A stretch of 19,727 nt of DNA from Cellvibrionales bacterium UBA7375 (lineage in GTDB: Bacteria; Pseudomonadota; Gammaproteobacteria; Pseudomonadales; Porticoccaceae). Shown here piece after piece: positions 14,558 to 19,727 of the stretch. Numbering within the stretch: position 1 is the first letter of the stretch; each line of letters starts with the position of its first letter. The notes beneath the pieces are model-generated. The model saw nothing but the letters and a program-made list of their open reading frames with translations, was not told the DNA's origin and did no database searches. The DNA lies in contig DKNZ01000012.1 in the NCBI GenBank assembly GCA_002469845.1, positions 1-19,727 on the forward strand. Direction: 5' to 3'. Made by a program: the position numbers and the translations under genes.

Positions 14558-15127
14558 ATGGGCAACTATTCCACCAATGAATTTCGATCCGGTCTTAAAG
14601 TCATGCTTGATGGTGACCCCTGTTCAATCTTGGATAATGAATTTGTAAAACCAGGTAAGGGGCAAGCATTTAATCGGGTTAAACTTCGAAATTTAAAAAC
14701 GGGTCGTGTATTAGAAAAAACCTTCAAATCTGGAGAATCTGTTGAGGGTGCTGATGTGCTGGATATGGATATGCAATATCTCTATAACGACGGTGATTTT
14801 TGGTACTTCATGGAACCTGATACTTTCGAGCAGCATCAAGCAACCGAGACGGCGGTGGGTGATGCTCAGTTATGGCTAAAAGAGCAGGACACCTGTATGG
14901 TCACCTTATACAATGGATCTCCACTGTCAGTCACACCGCCCATACATGTAGAGCTAGAAATTATAGAGACAGATCCTGGATTACGAGGTGACACAGCTCA
15001 GGGTGGCAGTAAACCAGCAAAATTGGTTACTGGCGCAACAGTAAAGGTGCCGCTGTTCTTAGATCAGGGAGATTTGATCAAAGTAGATACTCGAACTGGA
15101 GAGTATCAAGGTCGCGCTAAAGATTGA
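14558..15127 (+). CDS. efp: Translation elongation factor P
   Basis: EF-P rescues ribosomes stalled at consecutive prolines. The 189-residue protein has the three expected beta-barrel domains, with Lys34 in K-P-G-K-G-Q-A at the tip of domain I, the site modified by (R)-beta-lysylation, and the C-terminal L-F-x-x-x-G-D-x-I-x-V-D-T-R-T-G-E-Y signature. The ATG at 14558 follows GAGAG. The modifying enzyme EpmA is encoded directly downstream, 31 bases after the stop. EpmB, the lysine 2,3-aminomutase that supplies beta-lysine and often lies next to efp, is not in the window; serB is the upstream neighbour. Confidence 0.97.
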   Translation: MGNYSTNEFRSGLKVMLDGDPCSILDNEFVKPGKGQAFNRVKLRNLKTGRVLEKTFKSGESVEGADVLDMDMQYLYNDGDFWYFMEPDTFEQHQATETAVGDAQLWLKEQDTCMVTLYNGSPLSVTPPIHVELEIIETDPGLRGDTAQGGSKPAKLVTGATVKVPLFLDQGDLIKVDTRTGEYQGRAKD

Positions 15128-15132
15128 TCTCC

Positions 15133-15164
15133 TAGAGAGATTATAGAGAGGCTAGAGCATAGAG
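15133..15164 (+). repeat. Four TAGAG repeats in the efp-epmA junction
   Basis: TAGAG occurs at 15133, 15144, 15153 and 15160, spanning the ribosome-binding site and start of epmA. Spacing falls from 11 to 9 to 7 bases. The meaning is unknown, and it may be only purine-rich leader sequence. Confidence 0.4.
15146..15151 (+). promoter_or_regulatory. Shine-Dalgarno of epmA
   Basis: GAGAGG is followed by seven bases and then the ATA at 15159. It supports translation starting at 15159 rather than at TTG 15195. Confidence 0.5.
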
Positions 15165-16121
15165 ACTTGGAGACCCAGCGCAAAACCAGAGATATTGCAG
15201 GTACGCGCAAAATTATTCGCCCTGCTGCGTACATTTTTTGTCGAGGGTTCGGTTCTGGAAGTAGACACGCCATCACTTGCAACAACCTCGGTAACAGATA
15301 TCAATATTGAAAGTATTAATGCCCAAATGGGGAATTCTTTGGGTTATTTACAGACCTCACCTGAGTTTTTTATGAAGCGAATGCTCGCCGCTGGATCAGG
15401 CGATATATACTATCTAGGTAAAGCATTTCGAGATTCAGAGCAGGGCTCACGACATAATCCAGAATTTACGCTATTAGAATGGTATCGAGTGGGTTGGGAT
15501 GAATATCAGTTAATAGCAGAAGTTGAAGCGTTAATTTCTGAAGCATTTAAGACACTCAATAATTCGAAAATCACTATTGAGCGCATCAGTTATAGCGATT
15601 GCTTTGAGCAGATACTGCAGTTTGATCCTCACTCAGCCTCTTTGGAATTATTACAAGCTACAGTATTAAATCTTGGTTATAAAGGTTGGGCTAATGAAAC
15701 AAGCGCCAACTGTTTGGATCTTCTCTTTACCGAGATGATTGAACCAAACCTGCCTACAGGCCTAGTAACCATAGTCGACTATCCAGTCTGTCAGGCGGCC
15801 CTTGCTCAAACCTACGTAGATGAAAAAGGTAGAATAGTCAGTCGAAGATTTGAAGTTTTTCTAGATGGCATAGAATTAGCTAATGGATATTTTGAGCTAA
15901 GAGATGCTGAGCAACAGAAAGAACGCTTTAAACAGGACATTAATCTTAGAAAAAAAGCCAATAAGCCTAAAATAACCCTCGATGAAAAACTAGATCAGGC
16001 CATGCAGGCGGGCCTGCCAACTTGCAGTGGCGTTGCATTGGGCGTGGACCGATTGCTAATGCAACTGTGTAAAGTAAACTCAATTGATGAAGTGTTGGCG
16101 TTCCCTTGGCGACAATGCTAA
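15159..16121 (+). CDS. epmA: EF-P--(R)-beta-lysine ligase EpmA (GenX/PoxA), apparent ATA start
   Basis: EpmA is a lysyl-tRNA synthetase paralogue lacking the anticodon-binding domain; it attaches beta-lysine to Lys34 of EF-P. Class II motifs are visible: F-R-D-S-E-Q with R-H-N-P-E-F-T-L-L-E-W-Y-R at about 90-110, and motif 3 G-V-A-L-G-V-D-R-L at 291-299. The first usual start codon is TTG 15195 (308 residues), but the frame upstream encodes E-T-W-R-P-S-A-K-P-E-I-L, matching the E. coli N-terminus S-W-Q-P-S-A-S. No ATG, GTG or TTG exists between the in-frame stop (15153-15155) and 15195. ATA at 15159 lies at the expected position with GAGAGG seven bases upstream, giving 320 residues. A G-to-A base error is the alternative. 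Its stop overlaps the cysE2 stop. Confidence 0.9.
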   Translation: METWRPSAKPEILQVRAKLFALLRTFFVEGSVLEVDTPSLATTSVTDINIESINAQMGNSLGYLQTSPEFFMKRMLAAGSGDIYYLGKAFRDSEQGSRHNPEFTLLEWYRVGWDEYQLIAEVEALISEAFKTLNNSKITIERISYSDCFEQILQFDPHSASLELLQATVLNLGYKGWANETSANCLDLLFTEMIEPNLPTGLVTIVDYPVCQAALAQTYVDEKGRIVSRRFEVFLDGIELANGYFELRDAEQQKERFKQDINLRKKANKPKITLDEKLDQAMQAGLPTCSGVALGVDRLLMQLCKVNSIDEVLAFPWRQC

Positions 16122-16921
16122 CAGGGCTTAAAATAGTGGTTCATAACCTTTGATGGCTCATTAACATCTGCCTTGCCAACAACTTCAGCAGGGACACCTG
16201 CAACAATCGAGTGAGACGGAACAGATTTGAGTACTACGCTTGATGCAGCAACCATTGATCCCTCGCCAATTTCTATATTGCCCAAAATCTTAGCGCCTGG
16301 TCCCAGAAGTACACCTTTTCTTATTTTTGGATGACGATCGCCGCTATCTTTACCTGTTCCGCCAAGCGTAACTGATTGCATAATTGAAACGCTATCTTCA
16401 ATAACGGCAGTTTCACCAATCACCAAGCCAGTCGCATGATCAATTAGAATACCAGAGCCAATCTTAGCTGCAGGGTGAATATCAACAGCAAAATGGGTTG
16501 AAATACTATGTTGCAGCATGAGCGCAAGTGATTGATTTCTCTGTAGCCAAAGGTTGTGAGTTACCCTATGGGCCTGTAACGCCAAAAAACCTTTGAAATA
16601 TAGAAAAGGCGTGCTGTAAACAGAACATGCAGAGTCTCTATCCACTGTCGCTTGAAGATCCCGAGATGTGGCATAAAGAATTTTGTCTTGATTAAACGCT
16701 TGGTTCATCAAGGGCTGAAGCAACTTAAGGGGCAAGGCATGATTTGAAAGTTTGTTGGCTAGATGGAAGCTGAGAGAATCGCCTAAAGAACTATGGTCTA
16801 AAACGGTCGACTGCAAAAACGATTGTAAAATTGGTTCTTTTTCCATCGCAGTAATCGTTTCACTAACAATTTTTTGCCAAATAAGATCGATTGATTGCTT
16901 TTGATTCACCTGTATATCCAT
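16118..16921 (-). CDS. cysE: Serine O-acetyltransferase, second copy (cysE2)
   Basis: This 267-residue paralogue of the copy at 10758-11537 has the helical N-terminal domain and hexapeptide beta-helix, with residues equivalent to the catalytic set at Asp147 (VDIHP), His162 (DHATG) and His197 (DRHPK). Its wording around T-L-G-G-T-G and G-A/P-G-A-K-I-L-G-N-I-E is closer to E. coli CysE than the first copy is. It ends M-N-H-Y-F-K-P-C, so it also lacks the E. coli tail with terminal isoleucine. It is the third gene of the leftward zapG-comF-cysE2 group, 19 bases after comF, with no clear Shine-Dalgarno. It converges on epmA with a four-base overlap of stops. Confidence 0.93.
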   Translation of the reverse strand: MDIQVNQKQSIDLIWQKIVSETITAMEKEPILQSFLQSTVLDHSSLGDSLSFHLANKLSNHALPLKLLQPLMNQAFNQDKILYATSRDLQATVDRDSACSVYSTPFLYFKGFLALQAHRVTHNLWLQRNQSLALMLQHSISTHFAVDIHPAAKIGSGILIDHATGLVIGETAVIEDSVSIMQSVTLGGTGKDSGDRHPKIRKGVLLGPGAKILGNIEIGEGSMVAASSVVLKSVPSHSIVAGVPAEVVGKADVNEPSKVMNHYFKPC

Positions 16922-16940
16922 TATTCAAAGTAGTTAAAGT

Positions 16941-17693
16941 CTACATTTTGATCGAGCTTGAATAATTATGCCAGCTTGTTTTTGCAATACACCATAAATC
17001 AACCGATTTAGCACCAGCCTCCAATAAAGATGCTGTTGCTGCTTTAGCTGTTGAGCCTGTTGTTACAACATCATCAACTAATACCAAAGATTTACCTCGA
17101 ATCTCTGATTGCTTTTTAACGCCAAAACTAGAGGCCAAAATTTTCATGCGTTGCTGCCTACTTTTTATTCGATGAGGTTTACCTAGTTTTTTGCGAAAAA
17201 TAATATCATTGCGTAGAAGAGTATTTTTTAAATTGATAGATAAAAAGTGTGCAATTAAATAGCTTTGATTAAAGCCTATAGTAAGAATTTTCATTGGGTG
17301 AGCCGGCATAGGAAGTATAATTTGTGGCATATTTGATATCTCGAATCTGTTATTAAGGTATTCGGCAAAAATTAGACTGAGTTGTTTTGTCTCTGGTGCA
17401 TAGGGGTTTTTCTTGATTTTATTAATAGCTAATGAGATAGGGTAGCTATAATCGCAAAGAGAAATACATTGCCTATAATTTGGAGGGTGCTCTTGGCATT
17501 CAGGGCAGATATCAGAGGTCAGTAATGGCTCGGAGCATCTTAGGCAGCAACGAGAGATATAGGGTAAATCATAAATACAGTTGGTGCAAAAAGCCTGCTG
17601 CTTAGGATTTAATGCCTCTCGGCATAGGCTGCATGATCTTGGAAAAAGAATGTGCAGTAATTTGACAGCAAAGTCCATTTTGCTAGTTATCAA
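16941..17693 (-). CDS. comF: ComF family protein (GntX-like phosphoribosyltransferase-fold protein)
   Basis: The 250-residue protein has an N-terminal cysteine-rich zinc region (pairs Cys21/24, Cys36/39, Cys50/53, Cys63/66) and a C-terminal phosphoribosyltransferase-type fold with the PRPP-binding motif V-L-V-D-D-V-V-T-T-G-S-T at 204-215. G-F-N-Q-S at about 140-144 and the Arg-rich segment near 180 are typical of ComF. Relatives act in DNA uptake (ComF) or were named for gluconate use (GntX); the molecular activity is uncertain. The TTG at 17693 is chosen because a complete AGGAGGT lies five bases upstream. ATG 17678, five codons later, would be too far from it. Confidence 0.9.
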   Translation of the reverse strand: MITSKMDFAVKLLHILFPRSCSLCREALNPKQQAFCTNCIYDLPYISRCCLRCSEPLLTSDICPECQEHPPNYRQCISLCDYSYPISLAINKIKKNPYAPETKQLSLIFAEYLNNRFEISNMPQIILPMPAHPMKILTIGFNQSYLIAHFLSINLKNTLLRNDIIFRKKLGKPHRIKSRQQRMKILASSFGVKKQSEIRGKSLVLVDDVVTTGSTAKAATASLLEAGAKSVDLWCIAKTSWHNYSSSIKM

Positions 17694-17698
17694 TTAAG

Positions 17699-17705
17699 AC
17701 CTCCT
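17699..17705 (-). promoter_or_regulatory. Consensus Shine-Dalgarno of comF
   Basis: AGGAGGT on the minus strand is a full match to the anti-Shine-Dalgarno. It lies five bases from TTG 17693 and about twenty from the first ATG. It is the strongest ribosome-binding site I saw in the window. Confidence 0.7.
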
Positions 17706-17726
17706 GTCCTTTGTATTAAGATTCGA

Positions 17727-18251
17727 CTAAATTACTTTGCTTGTTGGGTCATCATCATCGTTGTCGCTTTCAGCTGAATTCTCATCAGAAACATCGGGTT
17801 GATTTTTGCTATCTTCATTTTCTGCAAAGCCATAGTCTTCACTAAGAATTCCGCCTGGAACCTTTGGCGCATAATCACGAGGTGGTTGAACATCTTCAGA
17901 ATTCAAAAGTGGCTTGCCATCTTCATCGGTAAGATTGATATCAGAGCCGCCAGATTTAAGTAACTGCCTGCCAATTTCAGGGCTAGCGAGTCGAATAGCA
18001 CTGGTTGCCAAATGCTCGTGAATCTGACGATAACTCTGTGACATACTCGATGTTAAATGTGATACTTTTAAAAAATGTTCAGTAACTTCTTGCTGGTAAC
18101 TTTTTAGTTGACGTTCAGATTGAGTTAGTTTTTTTTCTAAATCTCGAACAGAACGATCGCCAGATTGATTTTGGCGGGCGAATAAATGTCCAAGTCCAGC
18201 CCCAATAAGAAAAAATGTTGCTGCTGTGATGATAATTGTTAATGTGCTCAT
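17727..18251 (-). CDS. zapG: Z-ring associated protein ZapG (YhcB, DUF1043 family)
   Basis: The 174-residue protein has one N-terminal membrane segment (about 4-24, with the G-x-G-x-G-H pattern), a cytoplasmic coiled coil (about 32-80) and a disordered acidic C-terminus rich in Asp, Glu and Asn. This is the architecture of YhcB/ZapG, an inner-membrane protein linked to cell division and envelope synthesis in E. coli. The ATG at 18251 follows GAGGG. It is divergent from zapE, an arrangement also found in E. coli (yhcB/yhcM). comF follows after 33 bases. Confidence 0.88.
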   Translation of the reverse strand: MSTLTIIITAATFFLIGAGLGHLFARQNQSGDRSVRDLEKKLTQSERQLKSYQQEVTEHFLKVSHLTSSMSQSYRQIHEHLATSAIRLASPEIGRQLLKSGGSDINLTDEDGKPLLNSEDVQPPRDYAPKVPGGILSEDYGFAENEDSKNQPDVSDENSAESDNDDDDPTSKVI

Positions 18252-18328
18252 ACTACCCTCTGAAAAATAAACTACTTGGCTTACTAAATAGTGGAAACAT
18301 TGTACCCCAATATAGAGATTTATACTGC

Positions 18329-18337
18329 ATTATACCA
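18329..18337 (-). promoter_or_regulatory. Extended -10 promoter for zapG
   Basis: TGGTATAAT on the minus strand matches the extended -10 pattern TGnTATAAT. No good -35 is needed for such promoters. The predicted start is near 18322, about 70 bases before the zapG ATG. Confidence 0.5.
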
Positions 18338-18350
18338 ATTTCAACGTATT

Positions 18351-18389
18351 CCATAGCCTAATACAAATGAACAAAAAATGTAGCTATGG
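18351..18389. repeat. Inverted repeat upstream of zapE
   Basis: CCATAGC(C)TA at 18351-18360 pairs with TAGCTATGG at 18381-18389 with one bulged base. The enclosed 20 bases are A-rich. It lies in the zapG-zapE divergent region and may be a regulatory site or an mRNA leader hairpin. Confidence 0.35.
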
Positions 18390-18449
18390 GTTGTTTTGCC
18401 AAGAATGGATAGGTAGAGTGCAGTCTGCCGTATTTCATTGTGCAGATTA

Positions 18450-19574
18450 ATGACAACTCCAAAACAGCGTTACTATGACGATTTAAATCGTGAGGGCTTT
18501 GTTGCAGACAATGCTCAAAAAAAGGCTGTGGAGCTTCTTGATGGCCTATATCATCGACTGGTTGCAAGCAATGCAAAGAAAAAAGACAGCGGTTTTATTA
18601 CCCAATTAAAGCAGCTTATAAAAACCCCTCATGAAACGCCAGAGCATGGACTTTACCTTTGGGGCGGTGTAGGTCGAGGAAAGACCTACTTAATGGATAG
18701 TTTTTTTGAGTCTCTTCCCTTTGAGTCCAAGATGCGTATTCATTTTCATCGATTTATGCGAAGGATACACAGTGATTTGAGCGTTTTTAAAGGGTATGTA
18801 AACCCACTTGAGAAAGTGGCGGACAAAATTGCCAGTGAAACAAAAGTCATTTGCTTTGATGAATTCTTTGTAAGCGACATTACAGATGCAATGATTTTGG
18901 GCAAATTGTTTGAGGCGCTCTTTGCACGAGGAGTGTGTTTAGTCGCAACGTCAAATATAGAACCTGCCAGACTTTACCAGAATGGCTTGCAGCGACAGCG
19001 ATTTCTTCCAGCCATTGCTTTGTTGGAGCAGCACTGTCAGGTGGTTAATGTGGACGGGGGGTCAGATTATCGTCTGAGAGCATTGACTAATACCTCCCTC
19101 TATCACTCCCCCTTAAATGATCAAGCTCAAAATGCTATCGCAAATATTTTTGAAGCCTTAGCAACCAATGATAAAAATATTATTCGCAATTCCTATATAA
19201 TAGTAAATGCTAGAGAGATTGAGGTAATAGCCATGACATCGGATGTTATTTGGTTTGACTTCTCTGCTATTTGCGAGGGTTCGCGAAGTCAAAATGACTA
19301 TATAGATATTGCCTGTGAGTTCCATGCCGTGGTAATTGGTAATATCCCTGAGCTCAACACAGAGAGAGAAGACAGTTCAAGACGTTTTATAAATTTAGTG
19401 GATGAATTTTATGATCACAATGTAAAGCTCGCGATTGCAGCTGAATTGCCCTTAGATAAGCTTTACAGTGGAAGTAAGTTAGCCTTCGAATTTGAACGAA
19501 CACAAAGCCGCTTGATAGAAATGCAAAGTTTAGAATTTTTATCTCGGGCACATCAAATAGAGAAGGGTTTATAG
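18450..19574 (+). CDS. zapE: Cell division protein ZapE (AFG1-like ATPase)
   Basis: The 374-residue P-loop ATPase of the AFG1/LACE1 family has Walker A G-G-V-G-R-G-K-T at 72-79 and Walker B V-I-C-F-D-E-F at 133-139. It also has H-F-H-R-F-M, the F-V-x-D-I-x-D-A sensor region and A-T-S-N, all typical of the family. In E. coli ZapE associates with the division ring and affects Z-ring stability under stress. The frame is open from a TTG at 18438, but I start at ATG 18450, whose following sequence (TTPKQRYYDDL) matches the family N-terminus. No strong Shine-Dalgarno is seen. It is divergent from zapG. Confidence 0.94.
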   Translation: MTTPKQRYYDDLNREGFVADNAQKKAVELLDGLYHRLVASNAKKKDSGFITQLKQLIKTPHETPEHGLYLWGGVGRGKTYLMDSFFESLPFESKMRIHFHRFMRRIHSDLSVFKGYVNPLEKVADKIASETKVICFDEFFVSDITDAMILGKLFEALFARGVCLVATSNIEPARLYQNGLQRQRFLPAIALLEQHCQVVNVDGGSDYRLRALTNTSLYHSPLNDQAQNAIANIFEALATNDKNIIRNSYIIVNAREIEVIAMTSDVIWFDFSAICEGSRSQNDYIDIACEFHAVVIGNIPELNTEREDSSRRFINLVDEFYDHNVKLAIAAELPLDKLYSGSKLAFEFERTQSRLIEMQSLEFLSRAHQIEKGL

Positions 19575-19615
19575 GTAATTTATAGTTAAAACGAGATTCG
19601 AACCGCTGTTTTTGC

Positions 19616-19727
19616 CTAAAAATTGCCGCCATAATAAAAAAAGTTGGTTTTTGCATCAATCAGCCCTTGTAATAGAGCGATATGCTCTTTACAATTCGCC
19701 CCCTTTTTGGGATAGCCCAAGCTTAGG
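19616..19727 (-). CDS. Possible 3' end of an unidentified leftward gene (cut by window edge)
   Basis: A leftward frame is open from the window edge to TAG at 19616-19618, encoding 36 residues that end N-F-F-Y-Y-G-G-N-F. I do not recognise a family. A frame this short can occur by chance. An imperfect hairpin (19667-19694) lies inside it, which is an alternative reason for structure here. It would converge on zapE with about 41 bases between stops, a normal spacing for this window. Confidence 0.3.
   Translation of the reverse strand, partial: LSLGYPKKGANCKEHIALLQGLIDAKTNFFYYGGNF

Noticed and set aside
19585..19612. Sequence reading GGTTCGAATC on the minus strand, like a tRNA T-arm
   Set aside because: The flanking bases do not pair as a five-base T-stem and no acceptor or anticodon arm is found nearby.

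Overview
The window is a compact, AT-rich stretch of chromosome from a gammaproteobacterium. The gene orders are typical of that class: smpB next to ratA-ratB, bamE divergent from fur, dksA-gluQ-pcnB-folK-panB, smp divergent from serB, efp-epmA, and zapG divergent from zapE. The dksA-gluQ-pcnB-folK-panB order and a Fur with a single cysteine where E. coli has CxxC resemble Pseudomonas and related marine lineages. A marine Cellvibrionales/SAR92-like origin is my guess from base composition and gene content, not a demonstrated placement. No mobile elements, CRISPR arrays, rRNA or tRNA genes were seen.

Layout. 1-2349: the start of smpB (leftward), then a rightward run of an NSS sodium symporter, ratA and ratB. 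2362-3178: bamE (leftward) and fur (rightward), divergent. 3206-8547: a long leftward block read as dksA-gluQ, a 462-base gap, then pcnB-folK-deoxynucleoside kinase-panB. 8749-9850: sfsA converging on, and overlapping, a small Rieske protein. 10043-11931: M15 peptidase, a first serine acetyltransferase (cysE1), and dgkA interrupted by a one-base frameshift. 11935-14459: smp and serB, divergent. 14558-16121: efp and its lysylation enzyme epmA. 16118-18251: leftward zapG-comF-second cysE. 18450-19574: zapE. The last ~110 bases may hold the 3' end of an unidentified leftward gene.

Functional links. efp with epmA make and modify the factor that relieves polyproline stalling. serB makes serine and the two serine acetyltransferases use it for cysteine synthesis. 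zapG and zapE both act in cell division. dksA, gluQ and pcnB concern stringent transcription control, tRNA-Asp modification and RNA polyadenylation. folK and panB serve folate and pantothenate synthesis, with a nucleoside-salvage kinase between them.

Most of the window is ordinary housekeeping DNA. The points most worth a second look are: (1) epmA, whose conserved N-terminus extends upstream of every canonical start codon, to an ATA with a well-placed Shine-Dalgarno; (2) dgkA, split at a T6 run immediately before its catalytic residues; (3) a promoter-palindrome-terminator unit predicting an ~80-nt RNA in the pcnB-gluQ gap, the position of crcZ in Pseudomonas; (4) a consensus -10 element that would make smpB leaderless; (5) a possible degenerate nucleotide-cyclase-like domain in the Smp protein.
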